Of a stretch of DNA of 64,000 bases, positions 1 to 11,595 are shown piece after piece. A program made the translations under genes and the position numbers. The number at the start of each line of letters is the position of its first letter. The stretch's first letter is position 1. This stretch comes from Salvator merianae (lineage: Eukaryota > Chordata > Lepidosauria > Squamata > Teiidae): NCBI GenBank assembly GCA_003586115.2, contig QVOM02000112.1:45500743-45564742 (forward strand), written 5' to 3'. The notes under the pieces are model-generated. The model did not search any database, was not told the origin of the DNA, and saw only the letters and a list, made by a program, of their open reading frames with translations.

Positions 1-3000
1 ACCATTATTTGGGTTAGTAAGCTAGGATATTGATTTTCTTAGGCAGCCAATTACATGGATTTTGTGAAACAGAATCATAAAAATAATTGCTAGCAATAGT
101 TTTGAAAACAAAAGGGATGACAGGATTTTAAATGCAAGTCCCATTTCTACTCCTTATTGTTCACAGTACTATAACTAATGGTTGTTGGCTTTCTTGGGTA
201 GCAAGAGAAAGTTGTCTTCCATGAAATGATAGGCTTTTAATTGTTAAGGGCAGGGCTATGAGTAAAAGTCACAAAATTATTTTTGGGGGATATAGAAAAT
301 TATGTTTAGCTCCATCCTAATGCTGTTCTGTTAGGGCTGGGCTGGGGTGGGAGGTGTTCATTGTGTTTAATATGATATACTTGTATTGGATATTGTGACC
401 CATACTGAGATCTTCAGATGAAGGGCAAGGTACAAATGCTTAGAAATAAATAACAGTACAGGGCTTCTCACCTCTGACTACTGCAATCAGAGGGAGAGGC
501 AGCATAGTTCAGGGAAGAGGAGAAAATGAGGATTAAGTGTTCTGAGCATGGAAAGAGGAAATACACCCCACAGCTGACTATTTAGAGGAATTGAACTGAT
601 GGGAGCATTAGGGATTCCAGCTTTTAACCTTCCAAATGTTCCTCAAGGAGGCTGGAACGGAGCCTTCCATAATAACTACAGGCTGCAGGAAATCTCACAC
701 AGAAAAGCTTACTGTACAATTACCACAAATGTAACACCCACTTCAAAAATCCTAAGCCCAATTATTTACAAAAAAATATTGACTCACAAAGTTCTAAATA
801 AAAGAAGCCTGTCACTTAAGTGTTAGAAACATAATTCTCAGATTACCAAATATCCATTCTCTGCATGGTAGCTGAGGAAAATAATTGCAGTCCCTCATTA
901 TGGAATAGGTAAAAGTACGTAGCAAGAAAATGGACTCACCTGAATGGCATGAGTCGGGAGAAGTAGCTTTTATCCCTGCTGGTGCCTTAAAGAGCATCTA
1001 TTACTAACATAAGGATTAGTACTTTATCGAAAATTTCTGCTTCAAAATATACAAGCACAAGATCCCTTTCTTCAGCACACTGCATCCCAGGGCCCAGTGT
1101 CCCTCCACCTACACTGAAGCTGCTTGGATGCCAGCAACCAACCCCACCCCCAAAGGATGCACAAAGTTGTGCTCCATGGGGAGAAGCAAAATTCACCATG
1201 GGTTGTAGAGTGAGACTGGACCAGATGCCAGCAGCCATCCAGCCCACCACCCCCCAGCCAGGGTTGATGGGCCAATGAATCTCTGGGTCTCTGACTGGCG
1301 TGCCGTGAATCACCAAAGTTTGGGAAACCCTGATCTAGATCAAATCTCCACCTTCCAGGCTGAAGAAAGAGCTGAGATTCTGGAAACAGAGATCCAATTT
1401 TGATTCTCTAATATTGATACAGCCCCATAGGAGAAACTGGAATGCATGGAACTGAAGGACCCAATGCTTCCTTCATCTCTTGACAAGCTGCTAACTAAAG
1501 GAATTATAAGGAGGCAGCATAGCACAATACCATTTATTTCCAGCAGGAGGGGAGTTGCTTTTAAAGTAGTTGTGCTTACTTCTGCCTTGCTGAGAAGACC
1601 TAGTATAGCAAAGTGTAGCCTTAAAGACAAGAGGATTTTGAAAACAGCATCCACACATTGTCCAAACTGTTCCTATCAATTAAGTCTTGTTAACATAAGG
1701 CAATCAACAGGGGTGAAGTTTAATATTGCAGTTACAAGATAAGTCAGCGGGCATTTTTGAAGAAAATGACATCAACTACAGGTGTATAAAGGGCTGATCA
1801 TTTATCATCATTGATCATCACTGATCACATTATGTTCCTGTACTGTCATTTTAATGAATTATTTTAGGGCATGATGTTTAGATACCAAAAGATATTGCAG
1901 CTCTACAGATGACCCTACAGAACCTTTGGAAAGAAAGGTCCAAACTCTTGAATAAGATATGAATTTGTTGCAGTTAGGTAATTCAGCCAAGCATCATTAC
2001 CAACTATATTATTTTAATGCCATCATTTTTTAAAAAGTTAAATATTTTTCAGTATCAAGGAAATCTGGCTACACACATGTTTATTTTTCTCATAGCAGCT
2101 TCATTATTAAAGTTTTCCTCATCAACTTTGCAGTATAAATTTGTCAAATACCAACCGACATAATTAAAACAGTCTGCTTTCAAGTGATTTTTCTTTAAAT
2201 TATCTGTTATCAATATTTACAATATTTTCCCTTAGCCTCAGAACAAAGCTCTAATTTTAAATGTAAAATCTATATGAGAAATCCTAGATAGAACTATGAA
2301 GTACTTCTTTCTACTGATTGATAATCTGTGAAACTCATCCAGAATGAGATCATGGAATGCAAATACAATATGAATATGCAAATAATTATCTTAATGAATA
2401 CACCTGTTCTCAAAATACATAATTCTGATATACTGATAATATAAAGTATAGGAAGATCACAATGATTTTTCATAAATAGCAAAGTGGGTATTCTGTTTTT
2501 TAAATCTTCCTAAGAGATTTGATAGGAAGAAAGGCAAAATATTAACTGATTTAAAAGAGGACAAAAGGCAATTGAGCCAAAAATAGAACACACTCAGTGA
2601 ATCTCCTTTATTATTAACACACTAGAATGCCCAGTATGAGAAATAAACAAGAGTCTATATTTTAAGAGAGAAGTTAAAGCATTTTGTTTGTAAGTATATA
2701 TTAAAATACACAAGCATAAATGTAGTTATACACAAGCATAAATGTGGTTATAAATGTGGTTTGATATTGTGATCACTATACCTTGCAGGATGCTCCTAGA
2801 CAGCATTTTCCAAGTTCATCACCTTAGGAGTAGGACATGTTTTGGGAAATAACAGGATGGCACTGTTTTGTACTCCTTCCAAGGTACACCAAGGGATGAG
2901 CTTCATGTATGCATGGACAGAAGCAGGCACTGACTTTGCTAAGGGCTGAACTCTGCTGCTGAAATCGCCATCTTAGTCAAGGAGAGATCCATGCCATCTC

Positions 3001-3979
3001 TTTACTCCAAGGTTCGTGATATTTCCAGTTTTGGGGCATCCCAATCTTGAACCCACTGCTGTGGCCAGGGTACAATTAGCTGGGCTTGGTACGTGAATCT
3101 ACCAGTCGTAATGTCTGATTTGGCTTGCCTGATCATCCCAAGTTTTTTGAGTCCTCTACCTTCCAATTGCTGACACTGCTTCTTATCATCTACCAGGGTC
3201 AAGTTTACCAAAACATTGGAAATTTTGACCAATCCACAAGTCTCTTACCTTATAGTTTGATCTATGAAGCTCATTTGAGAGCTCTGTGGGTATCTGCTAC
3301 CCTCCAAGACATCCCCTGAGACCTGAACCTCACTTCCAAATGGAAGACTTCTGAGAGATAGTAAAATCCCTTCCTTTCCTTTTTTTACCTCTTTCTTTCA
3401 AAATAAAGTGAGTATTTTGCTGTTTAAAGGAAAAAGGGAACACCCCAATTGATTGAGCTTAATTCATCACAAGAGGGGATTTGAACAAGGAGGTCAGACA
3501 GAAGAAGTGGAAAGGGAAAGTGATTGGCTCCCTCTGCCACTGTTTCTCAGTAGTTGTAAGGAGCATTTCTAGCTTAACTGTTCCACAGCTACACTTAGCA
3601 GCATGCCCTAATTGGTTAATTATTCTCTGGGTCTCTCCAATCAAATTCCAGCTTCCCACTCTTGGTCTGAGCCTGATGCTACCATTAAAATCCCTGCTAG
3701 CATTTTACTGTACTGCTTGCTCCTTGCGTTGCCTACTTTTGATACTTATTTCTCCAAGTTTAATTTTGCATCCGTAAATAAAAGGTTGCCATTTTATTGG
3801 AATAAAGTGAAAACCCAAACAATTATATTAAGATCAACTGTGAGGATCAGCTGCCAATGAATGTCTAAAGATCCTTGTCTCTGGGCATGCTGATAAAGTT
3901 GCCTTTTCTACCTTCCTCATCTTTACCCTGTTCCTCCTTCATTCTGGCAGAAATTTGAGATTAACAGACACCTATAATC
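1..3979. other. non-coding flank or intron, nothing assigned
   Basis: AT-rich sequence without a credible coding exon. All open frames here are short, unsupported by codon structure, and stop at random. A GT donor-like site on the minus strand near 930-950 is discussed in the findings. The stretch 1040-1330 (ending in a 'gggaaaccctgatctaga' tail) and 2940-3320 look like old interspersed repeats but I cannot name a family. If the gene at 11-54 kb continues toward its 3' end, this may be intron, with the next exon outside the window. Confidence 0.5.
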
Positions 3980-4267
3980 AATGCCAAAGAAAATCAACCC
4001 TGACTATTCATTGGAAAGACAAATATTGAAGCTGAAGCTCAAATATTTTGACCACATAAAGAGAAGAAAGGATGCATTGGAAAAGACCCTGGGAAAAATA
4101 GAAGGAAAAAGGAGAAAGGGGTGAGAGAGGATGAGATGGATGGATAGCGTCACAGAAGCAACAAACATGTGCTTGGGCAAAGTTTGGGAGGCAGTAGAGC
4201 ATAGAGAGACCTGGCATGCTGTTGTCCACATGGTCATAAAGAGTCGGACATGACTGAACAACAACAA
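3980..4267 (+). mobile_element. BovB (RTE clade) LINE, 3' end, sense
   Basis: The sequence follows the well-known 3' end of BovB retrotransposons. It contains the 'gaagctgaagctcaaatatt' segment, then 'ttggaaaagaccctggg', then 'gatgagatggatggat', and closes with 'agagtcggacatgactgaa' and a (CAA)n-like tail. This is the last coding stretch plus the short 3' tail of an RTE element, 5'-truncated as usual. It is decayed, with no intact reading frame. BovB is common in squamates and in ruminants and is a textbook case of horizontal transfer between animals. Confidence 0.9.
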
Positions 4268-6554
4268 TTTGGCAGTTGTTAAAGAGTCTGAATCGTATGC
4301 TGTTGACTATATACTTACATATATAAATAATCTACAATAAAAAGCTTGAATATAGTTCTAAACATAAAAAAGAATCCTAAAAATTAGCACTAATAAGGTC
4401 TGATTTGATCTGACGTTTGCACAATTACTGGTTTATTAGCAAATGTGGCAGAACTAGTTATGTAAATGAAAACCAGAAACTGTTGATTTCCAAAGAGATT
4501 GCTGTAAAGCACTTTAAGTTGATTGCTGCTTTGTATTATGTATTTAGCACCCCAACTTTTTATCTTTTATTTAATGATCCGATAAGCAGACATATATGGA
4601 CATATATGAGCTCACATATATAGAAATCTACAACAGAATGGTCAGGGCAAAACGCCTCGGAACCAATAGGGTTTCTTGGAGATAATTTCCATTATTTCAC
4701 TGAAAATTCTTATTTGTAGTGGCAATGTTTTGTTTTGTTTTCTAATCCTTAAGCATTTTTTTCTTGTCATGAGAATATACCGATGACATAAGGAGATCAA
4801 TGGAAATTTTCAGACTCCTCAGAGATTAATTAATGACAAAGTTTGAGAAATCCTGTGTGGGTAGCCAAACTGTTCCTGGGGATGCTAATATGGCTCTACC
4901 ACACTACACTGAGAGCACAGTTCTTAAAAGAAATAAAGCTTGGTAGCAATTTTGCCACAGTAAAGCTACACATTTCCATGGCTTAAGGTACCTACAAGCT
5001 ACCCTGAGTGTTCTAAAGTAGTCAACAAGATTAGAATTTCCCTTTATCTACCAAAAGCAAATTTGATGAAAGGGGAAAAATGGAGCAGGGATGGCTTTGA
5101 AGAAAACTGGTAGCATGACAAATTACAATCTTCCCTGGAGAATAGAGAGGATGGGGAAAAGGAAGAAAGTACTTTCCAGGTATAATAAGGCTTGTTCTCT
5201 GCTTTCACTGACATAAAAAAAACTAAGTCATATATGCATCACAGATCGTCTTCCTATATAACTATAATGATTCAGATTTTTTTATATCTTTTGTGACATT
5301 AGTTTTTCACTGTAGCAAACACCTACCAACAAATTATTGCATTGCTGGTGCAATTGCTTCACTTTTATAAAGTGGCTATTCCATTGTATCTGATAGCCTC
5401 ACCATTGTGACAAAGGGCTTTGCCATGTTTTGAAGATTCTTCTCCATTGATAGCTTTAAGATAGCTATAACAGCCGTCCATCTCAGGTACACAGTTGCAA
5501 GAAGTGAGCACTTCTTAGAAAATCAATAATGTCCAAGGACATTCTTTGAAAGTGAAGATGTTAAGATTTCATTTATCTCACTTCCAAACACTTGGCTAAA
5601 CAGACAATAAAAGCCAATTTAAAAATCAAGAAAGCTTTCCTATTCCCAAAAATTACAGATGAGCAAATGTCACAAAACAGATAAACTAAGATATTTCCTA
5701 AGTTCTTCTTATGCTCATCAAATCAAATGAGCCGAAATTCAACCCATTACCTCTTACAGGAGCAAGACTAACCTTTCCAGAAACCTCCACAGACCATCTG
5801 TGGCACTTCTTGATGTTTGGCTACACCAGATACACTCTAGAATGTCTGTCACCTGTTTGAGGCAGCAGGAAGTGAGGGCATGAGGAACCACTTGATGGGC
5901 ATGCACCACAACCTAATTGCCTTTGCAGCAGATCTATGATGCTACATGGAGCTGGGGAAGCACCCAATGGTTCCACAGAGAAGCCACACTGGCAAAGCTG
6001 CCTACTCCAAACTCATGGAGACCACAGCCTCTGATGCTGGTGGAGTAAAACAGGTTTGGTAGAGAGCTCTCTTCTTGAGTCATTCATACAGTATGGTTTT
6101 GGGCTCTAGGCCCTGATCTCATTCCTGCAAGTTTGTTTGTCCCTCTGTTGCTAAGGCAAACTCCAAAAAAGGGGTTAATTTTCTCATTAATTAAAAATGA
6201 TGGCCTGGCCTTTGACTTCTTATGGCAATATGCTCAGCTTAAACAAATCTTCATTCAATTATTTGTGTTTGAAGCACTTTGCAGTGTCTGCTACTCCAGT
6301 GTAAATACTCTTCAGTCTCCCTCTCCCTTTTTTTACAGAAGCAGCTGAAAGATGCAAGTTACATTAATTTTAGTTGTATTTTAGAATCATGGAGCATAAT
6401 GAACTTGAACATCCTATTTGTTAATTCAATGGCAAAGGGCTCTAAACATTATCTAGTCTCAGAGAACATTTATAAAAGGCAGGATATTGAGTTCTAAGCA
6501 TTTGAGGTATATTGAGCTTGTCTTATTATTATTCCATTTAAAACTTTAAAAATG
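4268..6554. other. non-coding, nothing recognised
   Basis: AT-rich DNA with no exon-like open segment bounded by splice sites on either strand and no repeat family that I can name. Confidence 0.5.
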
Positions 6555-6978
6555 GTTAATTAAGGCTGGTTCCAGACACCCTCTGAATATAGTGTCAACA
6601 GTTGATATTCAAGAGAAAAGCCCTTTCAGGATGACCAGCTGTCTGTGTGCTTTTTGGTATATGCACTTCCGTGTATTCTGCCAACACTAAATATCTGGAA
6701 GTGTGCAGTTGTGACCACCACACATGTGTGGGAATCTTTTTTGGCCCACATGCGTGAGCGGTGGCTAGAACAATGATGTCTACAAGGTAAGTGATAACGC
6801 TGTTTCGGGAAAATCTGCCATCAGAGTCAGGTTTTCCCCAAATAGGATCTCATGCATTGGGGGGGGGGGGGCGATATAGCATAGCTATGGTGGAGTTGCC
6901 ACAGATATGTGTGGCAAACCCACCATAGTGGCACAAAAATAGCACAATGTTCCTCCTGTCTGGATGAGCCCATAGTCT
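6555..6978. mobile_element. non-autonomous DNA-transposon-like element (MITE family A)
   Basis: This segment is similar to 51240-51455. Both carry a block 'ctgtttcgggaaaatctgcc' or its variant, a 'ggttttccc' block, and the shared motif 'ccacagatatgtgtggcaa' followed by 'cccacc', and end with a 'ctgtctggatgagccc' or 'ctgtgtggacagggc' edge. It begins with 'ggctggttccagacacc'. There is no reading frame, and the interior has a run of 14 G at about 6859-6872. The edges suggest a short inverted-repeat element, but the superfamily is not assigned. Confidence 0.5.
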
Positions 6979-7164
6979 TAAAATGTTCTTTCTTGATTAA
7001 AAGTGCTCACATACATTTGGATTGAATTCCTAATGTTTAGAATTTACTTTTATTTCAAAAATGATAGATTCTATGTGGCACTGGAAGTGGCCAAAATAAT
7101 TATTCTATGTATAATTATAACTATTATTAATTTATTTATGTATATTTATTTAAGTATATTATCT

Positions 7165-7292
7165 TATAATATACTAGTACACTATAAGAATGAGAGTAAT
7201 TATTCAATGTTAAAAGGACAATTCTACTTTATAGTAGAACTGTCCGTTTAACATTGAATAGTCATTCTCATTTTAAGAGTATACTGGTCAAA
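7165..7292. repeat. long imperfect palindrome (hairpin, MITE-like)
   Basis: Arms of about 58 bases meet near 7229-7232. The left arm contains 'gaatgagagtaattattc', 'aatgttaaaaggacaattct' and 'acttta'. The right arm is its reverse complement with a handful of substitutions ('tagtagaactgtccg', 'tttaacattgaatag', 'tcattctcattt'). The arms have almost no loop between them, so single-stranded DNA or RNA would fold into one long stem. It could be a very short inverted-repeat transposon derivative. Confidence 0.75.
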
Positions 7293-7439
7293 CCTTATTA
7301 TTACCATTTGTGGTAGTATTGCCAAAAAGTCAAACCATTTTGGTCTGCAATAAAGCAAGATATTAAGAAAATATTTTCCAATCTACCGTAGAAAACTGCT
7401 AAAATTTGCTTATTAAAAGATTTTCATATACTCAGGATG

Positions 7440-7845
7440 GACATCTACAAAAAACAATTGTTGCACTATTTACTCTATGCAACTAAGGCAGTAAGTGCCA
7501 GAAATTGGAAGAGTTTTGAAAATTCATCAAGGCAGAACTGTATAAAGTTCTACGGGAATTTTTAATTAACAATTGCATAAGATCTTACAAAGCAGGTATG
7601 CAGGATGAAGCCTTAAGCATAGCGTTATTGAATACATGGAACCCATTGCTAAGTCGATATGATGAGAGAATTAAATGTGCCTGGAAAATGTTTTATAGAA
7701 AAATGGATTATGTTACTAACAATATATCATAAGCATATCAGAGCCTGGGGGAGGGGGTCAGGATTGGGTATTGTTATTTCAATGTTTGTGTAATGTTCTG
7801 TTATTGTTTGTAAGTATGGTTGTGATCAATAATAAGCTTTTAAAA
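7440..7845 (+). mobile_element. L1-like LINE fragment, ORF2 C-terminus and 3' tail (decayed)
   Basis: Read on the plus strand with a few stops, the translation resembles the poorly conserved C-terminal end of vertebrate L1 ORF2: a 'LLYA..A'-like start, a basic helical stretch around 'ELYKVLREFLINN', and a 'NTWNPLLSRYDERIK' segment. It is followed by a G-rich patch (7746-7760) and a TG-rich tail typical of L1 3' UTRs. The assignment is by pattern only. Confidence 0.45.
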
Positions 7846-8764
7846 AATCCTATAAAAATTACAATTCTACTTTAGACTTGTCAGAGTCAATATTTATTCT
7901 TGATCAGCTGTTGACAAAGTTTTTTCTGTATGAGCTTTTTGTTTGTTTGTTTTGGAGTCAGCAGTAAAGATGTGTTTCAGCTGTATGGTCAAATGTCAAT
8001 TAATTGTACAGATGTTAAGACACAATATTGTATATTTGTATATATAGTCAGAATGGATTTTCTTTTTACTGTAATTGGGTGGGGTTTTTTAGCTAGGCTA
8101 TTCTAGATTTGTTATCTCATTATAAATTATAATAAAATTGGAAAAACAGTATATGCCAAAGGAACATTCGTAGACCCACTACAATCCATAACTCTTAAAA
8201 GGAACAAGTTTTAAGAAGCTTGTTCAGGGTTTTCTTTTCTTAAGCATCCAAAACTACAACTATAATTGATTTAAAACATTTTTGTATAAAACATTTGCCA
8301 GCCAGAAAAGCAAACAATTCTTCTGTCTGATTTCAACTCATATAGAAGGAAAACTTCAAGCTTTATATGTCTCATAACAACAAGAAGGATTTTTTTACCA
8401 ATCTTGCTTAGAATATTTATTTCCATCCATATTCTATACTCTAATGTTACAGTAATTAAAAAAATGCATTAAATCATTTTTTTTAAAAAAAGTTCAACTT
8501 GGAAGAATAAAAGTTACAGTCGTGTCAAGATCCAGTTAAAGAGGTATCTCTTCACCAATCATATATAATATATAATGATTGTATTTGTAGCACCACAGTG
8601 GGAAAGCTATTCCATAACTAATATTCCTGCCATAAATGTATTAAGCTGAACATTACTTTCGGTTTTCTCTATTTATCACATGAAATACCACTCTTTGGAG
8701 TGAAATTCAGAGACATTTCAATAGCGTTTCAACTATGTATTGTCCATATCAGCTGAAATTCAGT
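7846..8764. other. non-coding, nothing recognised
   Basis: AT-rich DNA. No exon, RNA gene or named repeat is visible. Confidence 0.5.
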
Positions 8765-9935
8765 GATTGTTGTTTAGTCATTTAATTGTGTCTTTTTCAG
8801 CATGCCAGGCCCATCTGTCCTCCACTATCTCCAGAGTCTGCCCAATCTCATATTCCTCCACAATACCATCTTACCATCTCATTCTCTGTCATCCCCTTCT
8901 CCTCTTGCCTTCAACCGTTCCCAGCATCAGGACCTTTTCTAGTGAATCCTATCTTCTTATTAAGTGAATGAAGTATCTGAGTTTCTACTTCAGTATTAGT
9001 CCTTCCAGTGAGAAGTCAGGATTGATTTTTTTAATTATTGAGTAATTTGATCTTCTTACAATCCAAGGGATTCTCAGAAGTCTTCTCCAGCACCTCAGTT
9101 GGAAAGCATTGATTCTTCAGTGCTCAGACTTCCTTATGGTGCGACTATCACAGCCATACATAACTACTAGAAAGATCATAGCTTTGACTATAGGGACCTT
9201 TGTTGGCAAGGTGATGTCTCTGTTTTTTAATATGCTGTCCACGTTTGCCATAGCTTTCCTCCCAAAGAGCAATCATCTTTTAATTCTATGGCTACTCTAT
9301 CTGCACTTATCTGTGAGCCTAGGAAAATAAAATCTGACACTGCTTCCATTTTCCCCCCTTCTATTTGCCAAGGACAAATGGAACCGGATGCCATAATCTT
9401 ACATTTTTTAATGTTGACCTTCAAGTCAGTTTTTGCATTCTCTTTTTGCATCCTCATCAAAAGGCTCCTTAGCTTTCTGCCATTAGGGTGCTATGGTCTG
9501 TGTATCTGAGGTTACTCAGGTATAGCCTAGCATTTCACATGATGTACTCTGCATTTAAGTTAAATAAACAGGATGACATTATGCAGCCTTGTTGTATCCT
9601 TTCCCAGTCTTGAACTAATCAGTTGTTCCATGTCTGGTTCGGATTGTTGCAACTAGACCCACATACAGATTCCTCACGAGGAGGATAAGATCATCTGGAA
9701 TTCCCATCTCTTTAAGAACTTGCCATAGTTTGTTCTATTCTACACAGTCAAAGGCTTTAGTATAGTCAATGAAGCAGAACCAGTTGTTTTTCCAGAATTC
9801 CCCTGCTTTCTCCATAATCTAGCAAATACTGGCAATTTGATCTGTAGTTCCTCTGCCTCTTCAAAAACCAGCTTACACTTCTGACCAGACCAGTCACAAC
9901 AGCCTTTACTTCCAGCAGGCAAATGGTATTTATTT
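8765..9935 (-). mobile_element. BovB (RTE clade) LINE, 3' ~1.2 kb, antisense
   Basis: On the plus strand this is the complement of BovB ORF2 and its 3' end. It begins with 'gttgttgtttagtcattt' (complement of the terminal tail) and passes through 'cttctccagcacctcagttg', 'gaccttugt'-type text at 9188 ('gacctttgttggcaaggtga'), 'cttgttgtatcctttcc', and 'ctgttccatgtctggttc'. It reaches 'cacagtcaaaggctttagta', the complement of a reverse-transcriptase region encoding the 'YTKAFDCV'-like motif, near 9745. The minus-strand frames at 9227-9460 ('VNIKKCKIMASGSI', 'FIFLGSQISADR') are recognisable RT/connection-domain fragments. Frameshifts and stops make it a dead copy. A younger LINE tail follows immediately at 9936. 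Confidence 0.92.
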
Positions 9936-10096
9936 AGTAATAAATAAAAAGGAACAGCTTCCCTTCCTCTCTGTCAGACATGGTTATTGCTTTTAATTTA
10001 TCCATTTTATATTTTGTTTTTATTGTTGTAACCCAACCCAGAGACTTTTGGGTATGGGGCAGGATAGAAATGTAAATAAATAAATAAATATTGCTG
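9936..10096 (+). mobile_element. CR1/L2-type LINE 3' tail, sense
   Basis: Contains the tail motif 'gtaacccaacccagagactt', 'ttgggtatggggcaggatag' and a terminal (aaat)n run at 10076-10090. The same tail occurs about ten times in this window in both orientations (see 24600, 35155, 41505, 51620, 53060, 55050, 57220, 59640). In several of those copies it is joined to degenerate reverse transcriptase, which identifies it as a LINE 3' end and not an independent SINE. Confidence 0.65.
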
Positions 10097-11433
10097 AAGC
10101 CTAGCCTGCAGGATCCTGAGCAATACCTTGCTAGCCTGTAAAATGAGTTCAGTTTTTCAGTAGTTTGAATAGTCTTTAGCATTGCCCTTTTGGAGGACGG
10201 ACATATAAACGGACCTTTTCCAATTCTGCTTCCAAAAATACCTGTTTGTATTCTTACCTCTTAGAAAATTCTATTTACCAGTATTTTTTACATTCCAGGT
10301 GATGGCTGGAATGCCATAAAAATAATCTAGCATAAAGCTTCTAAGTAATGACCAATTTTCACTCCTGATTCAACCATTAATATGGTTAATATAATGGGCA
10401 TCTATGTAGGTATAACATCTATATCAATTGTCAAGGTTCACTTTCTTCTAAAATATTATTTTACTAACATTACAATCTTAGGAGCAGCAATGATATTTCC
10501 ATGCTACCACCAGTTCCTAACCCTTTGGGGGCTAGTATTGCTGCCTAACAAAAAAATAAAAGAAAGAAAAGGGGGAGGACTTGTATTTACTCTGTTTGTT
10601 ATTTAACAGGTGCATTCTCTCAGGGTTTCCAGTGAGTAGGCCCATTTTGGAGAAGGTAGACCTCCCGGCCTGCCATGGAATGCCCAGTTGCCATGGCAAT
10701 TGTGGGAGATCATAACCATGGGAGGGTGATAGTAAGGTGGAATCTGCTGTATTTTGGAAGCTCCACCCTGTGGATTTCCAATGGATTTGTGGTGGGATGA
10801 GATCCACATTATCCTGACTTCCACACGCTCAATAGATCAGAGGTTCAGACTGTATTTTATACAACCTTTCAAGCATTTAGAATTTTTCATTCAATATATT
10901 TGTTTGATCATGGCGGGGGGGGGGTCTGTTGTTTCATTTTGGTGTACAGGGATTTCCAAATGCAAATAAATCTCTCCTCGAGAACAAAACAAAACAGAAA
11001 ACTGATTCCAGATATTCTAAATACAAATAAAAACCAGTCTTATTAAGATACTCTGAACATTTTGGAAGTATATATTCATTTGTATTCTATACAGCCTGAT
11101 TACACATGAATTATAACATCCATATTGCTGCAACTCAGGAAAATAATTTATATGATACAAGTTATAATGGTCCCTTGTTTATGGGAGTTTTCAATTATTC
11201 AATGGCCCTACTGCCTCAGTAAGTGTTAACATGTTTGGCTACTGTGCCCTTAATGTCATATATTTTCTACTTATGTTCAGATCTACCTGCAGATTGGGAA
11301 TTGGAGAAAAGTAATCAATCTTATTGAGTAGTTGCATGCTGCTTGCTCCTTTTCCCTCCTCAATAGTTCACATTAGGTGCTACATTTCATCTTCAAAACA
11401 GGGCTATAGACTTTTTTCCTTACATATTCTTAC
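10097..11433. other. non-coding; probable intron 3' of the last exon seen
   Basis: No further exon in the required phase was found. The region 10605-10830 reads like a decayed interspersed repeat of unknown family. A G run lies at about 10914-10924. Confidence 0.45.
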
Positions 11434-11595
11434 CTTGTTTGGCTTGTAAGCCTAAAGCTAACTACAGATTCCTTGTTCAAGCCAGCTGCTTCAATACTGA
11501 TGACATCATCCACTTCTGGTTCTGTAGCCACAAACTGTACTGGAAACTTCCAAATACCTCCTGTGCTGCACCGTATCACCAATGTTGCCGGATTC
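11434..11595 (-). CDS. CFAP47: CFAP47-like exon G (most 3' exon seen)
   Basis: Exon of 162 bp. One base completes an Arg codon begun in the exon at 12739-12910, 53 full codons follow, and 'ag' is left over for the next exon. The donor is good ('acaag|gtaaga'); the acceptor ('ttttgaag|gaatcc') has a weak pyrimidine tract. The protein starts NPATLVIRCSTGG, then IWKFPVQFVATEPEVDDVIS, then IEAAGLNKES and VVSFRLTSQT. The 'GG.WKFP......TEP..DD.I.IEA' signature is what I know from the ASH/MSP-like beta-sandwich repeats of CFAP47 and related axonemal proteins (HYDIN, CFAP65, CFAP74). In that family this module helps attach proteins to the central apparatus of motile cilia and sperm flagella. I found no following exon between 1 and 11433. 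Confidence 0.82.

Noticed and set aside
3002..3319. Overlapping frames on both strands (76 and 64 codons)
   Set aside because: I could not match either to a family, and codon pattern and context give no support. Probably an old repeat.
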